A stretch of 21,970 nt of DNA from assembly GCA_006226265.1 (NCBI GenBank), contig SBHH01000123.1, forward strand, positions 1-21,970. The letters run 5' to 3'. The stretch comes from Alphaproteobacteria bacterium. GTDB lineage: Bacteria; Pseudomonadota; Alphaproteobacteria; Sneathiellales; Sneathiellaceae. The notes beneath the pieces are model-generated. The model searched no databases. It had not been told where the DNA came from and saw only the letters and a program-made list of their open reading frames with translations. Numbering within the stretch: position 1 is the first letter of the stretch; each line of letters starts with the position of its first letter. The translations under genes and the position numbers were made by a program. Of the stretch, positions 7,400-14,138 are shown piece by piece.

Positions 7400-7436
7400 G
7401 CTGCTCCCTCGATACTGAATTGCTCCCTGACTCTGA

Positions 7437-7466
7437 AAGGTACGTCGCAACGGCCCGGCGGGTCAA
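7437..7466 (-). promoter_or_regulatory. Candidate promoter of the acyl-CoA ligase
   Basis: On the minus strand, TTGACC (7466-7461) and TACCTT (7442-7437) are separated by 18 bases, placing the transcript start about 30 bases before the ATG. The -10 is poor, which would suit an activated promoter. The three-copy repeat at 7471-7503 lies directly upstream of the -35. Confidence 0.4.
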
Positions 7467-7470
7467 TGGA

Positions 7471-7503
7471 AAGCGTTATATAAGCGTTATATAAGCGTTA
7501 TTT
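7471..7503. repeat. Three tandem 11-bp repeats (AAGCGTTATAT)
   Basis: Two exact copies, AAGCGTTATAT (7471-7481 and 7482-7492), are followed by AAGCGTTATTT (7493-7503). The 11-bp period is about one helical turn, so equivalent bases face the same side of the DNA. The repeats lie between the ligase promoter and the stop of the dehydratase gene. Activator sites, an UP-element-like tract or simple slippage are all possible. Confidence 0.85.
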
Positions 7504-7529
7504 GTGATTATTCGGGCGGAGCGCGCGAT

Positions 7530-8459
7530 TCAGAGCCCGTCCTGACCCGAGCCGCAGATGATCACGCCGACCTTTTCGCTTTTTGCCGGAACATAGGTGC
7601 CGGAACGAAGCGCGGCGATAGCGGCGGCGGCGGCAAGCTCCACGGCAAGGCCGCAGGTCTGCCAGAGCCATTTCGCGGCCTCCTCCATCGCCTCGTCCGT
7701 CACAAGGACGATGTCATCGACATTTTTCGAGATGATGGAAAGATTGACTTCGGCGCTTTGGCGCGGGGCGAGAGTGTTGGCCCGCGTCTCGATCTTGTCC
7801 AGTATGACAAGGCGGCCCGCATCGATGCTGTTCTTCAACGTGGGTGCGCCGGTTGCCTCCACGCCGATCACCTTGATATCCGGGCGGACGGCCTTCACGG
7901 CGGAGGAGACGCCGGAGATAAGCCCGCCACCGCCGATCGCCACCATCAGCACATCGACATCCGGGATCTGGTTGATCACCTCAAGACCAAGGGTGCCCTG
8001 CCCCGCGATCACGCTCTCATCGGCGAAGGGATGGACATAGGTCATGCCTTTTTCCGCCGCTTGAAGGGCGAGGGCATTGGCATCGTCCCAGACCGCGCCC
8101 TCGACAATCACGTCAGTTGCGATTTTTTTCAGCTTGTCGATTTTGGATTGCGGCGTATTGGTGGGAAGATAAATGCTGGTGCGCGTGCCCGTCATGGCGC
8201 CCGCCGTCGCGACGCCCATGCCGTGGTTGCCGCCCGATGCCGTGACCAGCCCTTTTTCAAGCGCGGCGGCATCAAGGCCAAGCACGGTATTGAGCGCTCC
8301 CCGGATCTTGAAGGAGCCGGAAATCTGTAAAGACTCCAGTTTCAGCGTCACGTTCTGGCCGTTATCCAGTGTGACATCCAGGACGGGTGTCTTGCGAATA
8401 CGGCCCAAAAGGCGGTCACGGGCGGCTTCGATCAGGGAGAGGGGGAGAATTGAACTCAT
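7530..8459 (-). CDS. PLP-dependent threonine/serine dehydratase family enzyme
   Basis: This 309-residue fold-type II PLP enzyme resembles catabolic threonine/serine dehydratases, serine racemases and related lyases. The PLP lysine is K51 in SGSFKIRG, SGGNHG (75-80) binds the carboxylate, the GGGGLISG loop holds the phosphate, and CGSGQ (302-306) ends the active site. It has no C-terminal ACT regulatory domain, so it should not be feedback-inhibited like biosynthetic IlvA (about 500 residues). The ATG at 8459 lies 5 bases after the thioesterase stop, so the two are probably co-transcribed. Likely products are 2-oxobutyrate or pyruvate plus ammonia. Hydroxyaspartate dehydratase or racemase activity cannot be excluded. 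Confidence 0.88.
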   Translation of the reverse strand: MSSILPLSLIEAARDRLLGRIRKTPVLDVTLDNGQNVTLKLESLQISGSFKIRGALNTVLGLDAAALEKGLVTASGGNHGMGVATAGAMTGTRTSIYLPTNTPQSKIDKLKKIATDVIVEGAVWDDANALALQAAEKGMTYVHPFADESVIAGQGTLGLEVINQIPDVDVLMVAIGGGGLISGVSSAVKAVRPDIKVIGVEATGAPTLKNSIDAGRLVILDKIETRANTLAPRQSAEVNLSIISKNVDDIVLVTDEAMEEAAKWLWQTCGLAVELAAAAAIAALRSGTYVPAKSEKVGVIICGSGQDGL

Positions 8460-8464
8460 AGAAT

Positions 8465-8875
8465 CTACTTTCCGATAATTTTCCAGATGCCGTCGGCCGT
8501 CATGATTTTCTCGCCCCGGGCGACAAGCTCGCCCCGGATGAAGACGACACTGACGCCATGGCGGCTGATTTCGTAATTCACCTCGATCCAGTCGCCGACG
8601 CGCCCTGCAGAGACGAAATCGCAGTTGAGGCTGATGGTGGCGCAGCGCTTTCTGCCGACCAGCCGCCAGATGATATTGCCAAGAGCCTCGTCGAGGAAAC
8701 TCATCATCATGCCACCATGGACAATCCCGTTGGCGTTGGCATGGCTTTCATCGGCCAAAAAGCCATAGGTATATTGTTCCCCGTCGCGTTTGAAGTAAAG
8801 CGGGCCGATCTTGTCGACATAGCCGCTGCGGGCGGCAAAAGGGCGGAAGCCCTCCGGGATAGAGGCACTTGTCAT
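8465..8875 (-). CDS. PaaI-type hotdog thioesterase
   Basis: This 136-residue single-hotdog protein should hydrolyse acyl- or aryl-CoA thioesters. The key segment is ANANGIVHGGMMMSFLDEALG (about 46-66), with the HGG motif at 53-55 and an acidic D62/E63 in the central helix where the family keeps its nucleophile or base. The core strands KRCATISLNCDFVSAG and GDWIEVNYEISRHGVSVVFIRGEL follow. Proteins of this type form tetramers in the cytosol. It starts the unit shared with the dehydratase and is divergent from the metal transporter. The ribosome site is weak (GAG), but no better in-frame start is present. The substrate is unknown; a role in CoA recycling alongside the many acyl-CoA genes here is inference. 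Confidence 0.87.
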   Translation of the reverse strand: MTSASIPEGFRPFAARSGYVDKIGPLYFKRDGEQYTYGFLADESHANANGIVHGGMMMSFLDEALGNIIWRLVGRKRCATISLNCDFVSAGRVGDWIEVNYEISRHGVSVVFIRGELVARGEKIMTADGIWKIIGK

Positions 8876-8962
8876 TGAAAGGTCTCGATATTGTTATTTT
8901 CCCCCAAAGTATGGTCAATCCCGGCATTTCTGCAAGCGCGAAGAATGCTTTTTCACAATGAC

Positions 8963-8993
8963 TTGACGCGGCAGGGGACGAAGGTGTTACCCT
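8963..8993 (+). promoter_or_regulatory. Candidate long-spacer promoter of the metal transporter
   Basis: TTGACG (8963-8968) and TACCCT (8988-8993) are 19 bases apart. A 19-base spacer is typical of promoters switched by MerR-type metal sensors, which would suit the gene downstream. The dyad between the elements is not clear, so this is tentative. Confidence 0.3.
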
Positions 8994-9022
8994 TAAGACG
9001 GGCGAAACGAAAAGAGGATGTT

Positions 9023-9676
9023 ATGAGTGGACAATGCTGCGGGACGGATTGCGCAGGCGGGAACAGCGGGCTGAGAGATAGCCGTTACCGACGGGTGCTC
9101 TGGATTGCGCTTGTCGTAAACGCTGTCATGTTCCTCATCGAGATTGGCGCCGGTATCGCGTCCGGTTCCTCCTCCCTGCTTGCCGATGCGCTTGATTTTC
9201 TGGGGGATGCGGGGAACTACGGAATCAGTCTTTTTGTCTTCTCCATGGCGCTTCGCGCGCGCGCCTCCGCGGCCTTGCTCAAGGGGCTTGTGATGGGTGG
9301 CTTTGGCCTCTGGGTGATCGGCTCGACGATCTGGCATGCGGCCATGGGCACTCTGCCGGATGCAGGAACCATGGGGATTGTCGGCTTTGCCGGACTTGTC
9401 GCCAATGCGTCGGTCTTTGCGCTGCTCTTTGCCTATCGTGCGGGCGACAGCAATATGCGGTCCGTCTGGATCTGCACCCGCAATGACGTGATCGGGAATA
9501 TTGCGGTTCTTCTCGCAGCGGCGGGTGTGTTCGGCGCCAAGGCGGGCTGGCCCGATCTTCTCGTGGCGGCGGTCATGGCGGGGCTTGCCTTGCAGGGCGC
9601 ATTCGTTGTGATTGCTCATGCGCGGACGGAGATGCGCAGGGAGACGGGAAAGAACGCCTCTCCTTCTCACGCCTGA
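9023..9676 (+). CDS. CDF-like cation efflux membrane protein
   Basis: This 217-residue protein has six predicted membrane spans (about 24-46, 52-76, 84-105, 115-138, 155-172 and 177-199) and resembles cation diffusion facilitators. The ATG at 9023 is favoured by AGAGGA just upstream. It opens with a Cys-rich stretch, MSGQCCGTDCAGG. The helix-2 motif LLADALDFLGDAGN gives a DxxxD site (D58, D62). The helix-5 motif is CTRNDVIGN, so the usual HxxxD of CDF proteins reads C151xxxD155. The large cytosolic C-terminal metal-sensing domain of proteins such as YiiP is absent. A Cys in the site and the Cys-rich N-terminus may point to a soft metal, but this is inference. It is a known subfamily as far as I remember; substrate not established. 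Confidence 0.85.
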   Translation: MSGQCCGTDCAGGNSGLRDSRYRRVLWIALVVNAVMFLIEIGAGIASGSSSLLADALDFLGDAGNYGISLFVFSMALRARASAALLKGLVMGGFGLWVIGSTIWHAAMGTLPDAGTMGIVGFAGLVANASVFALLFAYRAGDSNMRSVWICTRNDVIGNIAVLLAAAGVFGAKAGWPDLLVAAVMAGLALQGAFVVIAHARTEMRRETGKNASPSHA

Positions 9677-9684
9677 ACGGGGGA

Positions 9685-9870
9685 TCATTCCTTCTTCACA
9701 TAGCCGTTGCGGATGGCATTCTCGACGCATTCCTCCTTTTCGGCATAGCCCTGGGTCGAGGCGCCGACGATCCGTCCGTTCGGGGCCGTCCGGCGCCAGA
9801 GCCATTTATGATGCTTCTCGCTATGGTCCTGATAGAATTCCCACTTGTCTCTGTCGCCCGTTTCTTTCAT
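9685..9870 (-). CDS. Small YegP-like (DUF1508) protein
   Basis: This 61-residue protein contains WEFYQDHSEKHHKWLWRR followed by NGRIVGASTQGYAEKEECVENA, the two-part pattern of the DUF1508/YegP fold. Two in-frame ATGs exist, at 9876 and 9870. The second is preferred because GGAG is then 6 bases upstream, whereas the first directly abuts it. The function of the family is unknown; E. coli YegP has two such repeats and this protein has one. The gene is convergent with the transporter (8 bases apart) and divergent from the ParB-domain gene. Confidence 0.82.
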   Translation of the reverse strand: MKETGDRDKWEFYQDHSEKHHKWLWRRTAPNGRIVGASTQGYAEKEECVENAIRNGYVKKE

Positions 9871-9912
9871 GCTCATCTCCGTTCAATATATGTTGGCAGA
9901 CGGCTGCAGAGG

Positions 9913-9932
9913 CGCATTTGTGACGAAATGCG
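9913..9932. promoter_or_regulatory. Inverted repeat between divergent small genes
   Basis: CGCATTT (9913-9919) and AAATGCG (9926-9932) form perfect 7-bp arms around GTGACG. It is the only dyad I see in the 98-base gap between the YegP-like and ParB-domain genes. A shared operator is possible; a chance hairpin is not excluded. Confidence 0.35.
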
Positions 9933-9968
9933 AAAAGCCTGTGTTCCGCCCGCAGGGAGGAGCGCTGA

Positions 9969-10214
9969 ATGAAAACCGTAAAAATTGAAATCGCGAAAGT
10001 TTATGTGCCCGTCAAGACGCAGAAAAGCCTAAGCCCGCACCGGGTTGAGGCGCTTGCCAACGACATTCTGGAAAACGGTCAGAAAAGCCCGATCCAGGTG
10101 CGCCTCGGCAAGGATCGCTATGTCCTGATCGAGGGACATCACCGACTGGAGGCAATGAAGGCGCTTGGTGAGGAACTGATCGATGTGGTGATCGTTCAGG
10201 CCCGCCGATTCTGA
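9969..10214 (+). CDS. Short stand-alone ParB-like N-terminal domain protein
   Basis: This 81-residue protein has the ParB/sulfiredoxin-type fold signature: KVYVPVKTQKSLSPHRVEALANDILENGQKSPIQVR, then EGHHRLEAMKALGE (about 53-66), which takes the place of the GERRxRA box. It lacks the helix-turn-helix and dimerisation domains of chromosome-partitioning ParB, so it is not a partition protein. Related short domains bind nucleotides or act as phosphotransferases or nucleases, but no activity can be assigned. GGGAGGAG stands 6 bases before the ATG. Its stop is 3 bases from the convergent M20 gene, with no terminator visible between them. Confidence 0.82.
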   Translation: MKTVKIEIAKVYVPVKTQKSLSPHRVEALANDILENGQKSPIQVRLGKDRYVLIEGHHRLEAMKALGEELIDVVIVQARRF

Positions 10215-10217
10215 AAA

Positions 10218-11687
10218 TCAGCCGGACGGGCCCGCTGCATTCTCCATCAGGCGGCGGTAGTACTGGATCACTTCTATATAATTGTCGATCATGATCCGCT
10301 CGTTCGTGCCATGGACACGGGAAAGATCCTCGGGCCCGAAGCGCATCGGGATGAAGCGGTAATTGTTATCCGAAATGCTTTCGTAATTCTTGCTGTCGGA
10401 GCCCGCCAGCATCAGTCCGGGGGAGACGAGAACGTTCGGGAAAAGCTCCCGGATTGTCTTTTCGATGGCCTTGTATCCTTCGCTTTTCCGGCTCGAAACC
10501 CGGCTCGGCTCGTTCCCCTGCAGGCGCTGGATAGTGATATCCGGATCATTGATGACCTTCTTCACATGCGCTTCCACCTCCTTCATGGTGGTGCCAGGCA
10601 GCAGGCGGAAATTGACGGTTGCACTTGCGCTTGCCGGGAGAACATTATCCTTTGCGCCGCCCTTGATGACGGTGACCGCCGTCGTCGTCCGCACCATGGC
10701 GTTGGTCGCCCCGCCCTTGCCAAGCTCTTTCAGAAGAAGCGGTTCGGTCAGCCAGCGGTTGGAAATGACGGCCCGTGCCGCAAAGGGCATATAGGGGGCG
10801 AGGCTGTCGAACATATCCACCGCCGGGCTTTGCAATACGGCGGGGAAGCGGTTATCTTCCAGCCGGTCAATGGCGCGGGCCAGCTTGCCGATGGCGGTTG
10901 TCTTCGCGGGCATGGAGGAATGGCCGCCGGTCGCTGTCGCGGTCAATTGCAGGGTGAGATATCCTTTTTCCGCAAGGGCGATAAAGGCGATGGGTTCGCT
11001 AACTCCCGGCATCACGCCCTGCACGATGACCATTCCCTCGTCATCGGAAAAGGCGAGCCGGACGCCCCGGGATTTCAGAAGCTCGGCGATTTTGGCGGCG
11101 CCTTTTTCACCGCCAACTTCCTCATCATGGCCGAAGCCGAAATAGATCGTCCGTTCGGGCTGGAATCCCGCTTTCAGTTCCAGCTCCGCCGCCTCCAGAA
11201 TGCCGAAGACGGAAAATTTATCGTCCAGCGTGCCGCGCCCCCAGATCGCGCCATCGGCAATCTCGCCAGAGAAGGGGCCGTGCTTCCATTCCCCCTCCGT
11301 TCCCTTTTCGACCGGCACCACATCCATATGTCCCATCAGGAGGACGGGTTTCAGCTTCGGATCGCTCCCCTCCCATGTGTAAAGAAGGCTATGGCCGTTC
11401 ACAACCTCGCGTTTCAGCTTTTGCGAAACCAGCGGGTAGGAGCTGTTGATCAAAAGATGCAGTCGGTCGAATTCCTCCGCTGCGACCGGATCATTGGTTC
11501 CGGTCGAGATGGTCGGGATGCGCACGGCTTCGGCGAGGCGCCCGACGGCGGCCTTCACGTCAAAGTCCGACATGGCGACCGGCTTCACGTTGTTCTCGCT
11601 TGGTGAATTAAAGAGGGTCCGGATCAGGATAACAGCCAGCAGGACAAGGACGACGCCTCCGATAAAAAGTCCGGCCTTTTTCCACAT
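10218..11687 (-). CDS. Membrane-anchored M20 metallohydrolase (PM20D1-like)
   Basis: This 489-residue protein should hydrolyse an amide bond with two zinc ions. The ATG at 11687 has GGGAGG upstream and places a hydrophobic anchor (about 5-26, AGLFIGGVVLVLLAVIL) at the N-terminus, so the enzyme is probably periplasmic and tethered. Zinc and catalytic residues fit M20: H120 and D122 in LLMGHMDVVP, D155 in GRGTLDDK, E189/E190 in GHDEE, D215/D216, and H459 near the C-terminus. The order GTLDDK, GHDEE, EKGYLTL, GGHSSMP resembles PM20D1 and yeast carboxypeptidase S. Mammalian PM20D1 makes and cleaves N-fatty-acyl amino acids. A role in N-acyl amino acid breakdown would suit a lipid-catabolic neighbourhood but is inference. 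It is divergent from the dioxygenase operon. Confidence 0.9.
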   Translation of the reverse strand: MWKKAGLFIGGVVLVLLAVILIRTLFNSPSENNVKPVAMSDFDVKAAVGRLAEAVRIPTISTGTNDPVAAEEFDRLHLLINSSYPLVSQKLKREVVNGHSLLYTWEGSDPKLKPVLLMGHMDVVPVEKGTEGEWKHGPFSGEIADGAIWGRGTLDDKFSVFGILEAAELELKAGFQPERTIYFGFGHDEEVGGEKGAAKIAELLKSRGVRLAFSDDEGMVIVQGVMPGVSEPIAFIALAEKGYLTLQLTATATGGHSSMPAKTTAIGKLARAIDRLEDNRFPAVLQSPAVDMFDSLAPYMPFAARAVISNRWLTEPLLLKELGKGGATNAMVRTTTAVTVIKGGAKDNVLPASASATVNFRLLPGTTMKEVEAHVKKVINDPDITIQRLQGNEPSRVSSRKSEGYKAIEKTIRELFPNVLVSPGLMLAGSDSKNYESISDNNYRFIPMRFGPEDLSRVHGTNERIMIDNYIEVIQYYRRLMENAAGPSG

Positions 11688-11726
11688 GACTGCCTGCCTC
11701 CCGCGTCGTCCATTTCGAATGAATTC

Positions 11727-11769
11727 TTTGTTTGCAGGGTGCCGGATGGCGGCTACAATAGCAAACAAA
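11727..11769 (+). promoter_or_regulatory. Promoter of the dioxygenase-rhodanese operon, flanked by a 9-bp inverted repeat
   Basis: -35 TTTGCA (11731-11736) and -10 TACAAT (11754-11759) are separated by 17 bases, giving a start near 11766. A perfect inverted repeat, TTTGTTTGC (11727-11735) and GCAAACAAA (11761-11769), brackets the promoter: one arm covers the -35, the other the transcript start. This geometry would suit repression, or a sensor that loops the promoter. Confidence 0.6.
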
Positions 11770-11783
11770 AAGGGAGCGGGCAT

Positions 11784-12362
11784 ATGATCAAGGAGGAACG
11801 CCGGACAGCTATCGCGGAAGCGGTCGCTCGCATCCGGGAGCGCACGGCAGGACAGGATGTTACGCCGGAGCTGCTCGACGATATCAAACAGCAGCTATTG
11901 CATCTTGCGGGCAAGACCCATCTTTTCAGCGTCGCGGATTTTCCGCCGCCCGAAGAAGGATCGAAGCGCAACAGCTGCCTCTATCGCCTGTCGGAGGATG
12001 AGGATCACCGTTTTGCGCTTTACCTCAATGTCGCGGGCGGCAAGGTGAGCGCGCCGCCCCATGACCATACGACCTGGGCGGTGATTGTCGGCATCGAGGG
12101 GCAGGAGGAAAACCGCTTCTACCGCCGGAAACAAGATGGCGTCGAACAGACGGGCCGCGCGATGGTGGAGCCGGGGGCGGGCATCGCCCTGATGCCGGAC
12201 GATCTGCATACCATCCATATCGAGGCGGAGGCGCCGGTTCTCAACTTCCATATGTATGGCCTTGGACTTGAACAGCTCGATGGCCGGAATTTCTGGAACG
12301 CGCGGGAAAATTGCTGGAAAGTCTTTCCGGCCCATACGGATATCCGCGAGGCGCGCCTGTGA
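11784..12362 (+). CDS. Cysteine dioxygenase type I family thiol dioxygenase
   Basis: This 192-residue cupin should add O2 to a small thiol to form a sulfinate: cysteine to cysteine sulfinate, or 3-mercaptopropionate to its sulfinate. The iron site is visible as H93 and H95 in PPHDHTTWAVIVGIEG and H142 in DDLHTIH. The second cupin motif includes LNFHMYG. The ATG at 11784 has GGGAG upstream, and an earlier in-frame ATG at 11739 would lie within the promoter. The sequence resembles the bacterial clade that includes 3-mercaptopropionate dioxygenases, so the substrate is not decided. It shares four bases with the rhodanese gene (GTGA), so translation is coupled. The pairing suggests handling of sulfur released from thiols. 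Confidence 0.87.
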   Translation: MIKEERRTAIAEAVARIRERTAGQDVTPELLDDIKQQLLHLAGKTHLFSVADFPPPEEGSKRNSCLYRLSEDEDHRFALYLNVAGGKVSAPPHDHTTWAVIVGIEGQEENRFYRRKQDGVEQTGRAMVEPGAGIALMPDDLHTIHIEAEAPVLNFHMYGLGLEQLDGRNFWNARENCWKVFPAHTDIREARL

Positions 12363-13960
12363 GCGATAAAATGATTGCGCCGTCGGCCCTTCGCGAGATC
12401 ATGAAGGAGGGAGCGGAATATGCCCTCCTCGATGTGCGGGAGCATGGCGTCCATGCGGAAGGTCATCCTTTCTTTGCCGTGCCACTTCCTTTGAGCCGTC
12501 TTGATCTTGATGCACAAAGACTGCTGCCCAGAAAATCCGTGCCGCTTTATCTTCTCGATCAGGGGGGCGATTTGCCGCTTGCACGGCGCGCCGCTGAAAC
12601 TCTCGCAAAACTCGGCTATAGCGATGTCACGCTCGTTGACGGCGGGGTGGAAGCCTGGCGCGAAGCAGGGTTTGAGCTTTTCTCCGGCGTCAATGTGCCG
12701 AGCAAGGCTTTCGGTGAATTTGTTGAGGAAACCTACAATACGCCTCGCGTCACGGCAGAGGAACTGGCCGCCCGCCAGAAGCGCGGCGAAAAGATTGTCA
12801 TTCTCGACAGCCGCCCCTATCCCGAGTTCCACCGCATGTCCATTCCGGGCGGGATCGACATGCCGGGGGCGGAGCTGGTCCATCGCGTTTTCGAAAGCGT
12901 GAGCGACGAGACGACGCAGATCATCGTCAATTGCGCGGGCCGCACCCGCAGCATCATTGGCGCGCAATCCCTGATCAATGCGGGGCTTGCCAATCCGGTC
13001 GCGGCATTGAAAGACGGGACCATGGGCTGGTATCTGGCAGGCCAGAAACTCGCCCATCGCGAGGATACGGTGGCTCCCCTGCCTGCAGAAGAGGCCTTGC
13101 AGCGAAGCCAGAGCGCGGCCCGCGCCGTCGCCGCAAAATTCAAGGTGCCGGAGGCCGACAAGGCCATGCTCGAAGGATTTCAAAGGGAGAGCGGGACGCG
13201 GAGCCTTTTCCTCCTCGATATGCGGGATGAAGCGGAATACCTTGAAGGGCATATGCCAGGATCGCAGCATGCGCCGGGCGGGCAGCTCGTTCAGGCGACC
13301 GATGAATATGTCGGTGTGCGCAACGCGCGGCTTGTTCTCATTGATACCGAAGGGGTGCGGGCGGTGATGACGGCTTCCTGGCTCCTGCAGATGGGCTGGC
13401 CGGAGGTTTATGTGCTGAAGGCCGAGGCGAGCGATCTCGCCGAGACGGGCGAATTGTCTGGGCCCGCAATAGAAACCTCCCCCGTCATCACGCCGTTTGA
13501 GCTCGATGCCGTTCTGGCCTCCGGCGAGGCGGTGGCGGTGGTCGATATCGGCACCTCCCTCGACTATCGGGCGGGGCATGTGCCGGGGGCCTATTGGGCG
13601 ATCCGCGCGCGGCTTAAGGAAGACCTTATTTTCATTCCGCCAGTGGGGCTTATCATCCTCACCTCCCGCGACGGGCGGCTTGCCCATCTTGCGGCCGAGG
13701 AAGTGTCGGCGATCCGGCCCGAGGTGATCGTCCGCGTGCTGGACGGCGGCACCCGCGCCTGGGAGAAAGCCTCGCTCCCCCTTGAAAGCGGGGAAACCCG
13801 GCTTTTGAGCAAGACCGACGATATCTGGTACAAGCCCTATGACAAGGGCGACCCCGAGGAAGTGAAGCGCCGGATGCAGGACTATCTGACATGGGAGGTC
13901 GGGCTGATGAAACAGATCGAGCGTGAAGGGCTGGTGCGATTCCGAAAGGCAGGGGAATAG
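12359..13960 (+). CDS. Four-domain rhodanese sulfurtransferase
   Basis: This 533-residue protein holds four rhodanese-like domains, roughly 5-108, 128-230, 255-365 and 376-490, plus a charged C-terminal tail. Only domain 2 has an active-site loop with cysteine, NCAGRTRS (C192). The matching loops in domain 1 (LLDQGGDLP), domain 3 (LIDTEGVRA) and domain 4 (LTSRDGRLA) lack it, so three domains are probably structural or regulatory. GTG at 12359 is preferred: it overlaps the dioxygenase stop as GTGA with GAGG upstream. The ATG at 12371 has a poor ribosome site but cannot be excluded. The protein should move persulfide sulfur, perhaps linked to the thiol or sulfinate produced by the upstream enzyme. 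Similar multi-rhodanese proteins occur in proteobacteria. Confidence 0.88.
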   Translation: MSDKMIAPSALREIMKEGAEYALLDVREHGVHAEGHPFFAVPLPLSRLDLDAQRLLPRKSVPLYLLDQGGDLPLARRAAETLAKLGYSDVTLVDGGVEAWREAGFELFSGVNVPSKAFGEFVEETYNTPRVTAEELAARQKRGEKIVILDSRPYPEFHRMSIPGGIDMPGAELVHRVFESVSDETTQIIVNCAGRTRSIIGAQSLINAGLANPVAALKDGTMGWYLAGQKLAHREDTVAPLPAEEALQRSQSAARAVAAKFKVPEADKAMLEGFQRESGTRSLFLLDMRDEAEYLEGHMPGSQHAPGGQLVQATDEYVGVRNARLVLIDTEGVRAVMTASWLLQMGWPEVYVLKAEASDLAETGELSGPAIETSPVITPFELDAVLASGEAVAVVDIGTSLDYRAGHVPGAYWAIRARLKEDLIFIPPVGLIILTSRDGRLAHLAAEEVSAIRPEVIVRVLDGGTRAWEKASLPLESGETRLLSKTDDIWYKPYDKGDPEEVKRRMQDYLTWEVGLMKQIEREGLVRFRKAGE

Positions 13961-14058
13961 GCCATGCAGCAGGCGCATTTTAAAACCGTATTTCAATCGC
14001 TTTCCGTCGCGGAATCCGGCTCTTGCACGGACGGCGCGGGCGGAATAAAACCAACTTC

Positions 14059-14087
14059 TTGCAAAGCGGTAAAACCCGGCCTAGCAT
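14059..14087 (+). promoter_or_regulatory. Candidate promoter of the acyl-CoA dehydrogenase pair
   Basis: TTGCAA (14059-14064) and TAGCAT (14082-14087) are separated by 17 bases and lie 52 bases before the chosen ATG. Each element matches the sigma-70 consensus at four of six positions. No operator-like dyad is obvious nearby. Confidence 0.45.
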
Positions 14088-14138
14088 AAGGCCAAATGGG
14101 CACGGTAGAAGCCCATGTGCATAATGGAGAAAACCCCA

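Noticed and set aside
9969..10214. ParB-domain gene considered as a partition system
   Set aside because: There is no ParA partner, no parS-like palindrome, and no helix-turn-helix or dimerisation domain.
11739..11783. Earlier ATG that would lengthen the thiol dioxygenase by 15 residues
   Set aside because: It falls inside the promoter, before the predicted transcript start, while the ATG at 11784 has GGGAG.
12119..13996. A 625-codon open frame on the minus strand across the rhodanese gene
   Set aside because: It is antisense to well-formed rhodanese domains and has no family features.
13964..14089. Short plus-strand frame after the rhodanese gene (MQQAHFKTVFQ...)
   Set aside because: No ribosome site, about 40 residues, no similarity, and it overlaps the promoter of the next operon.
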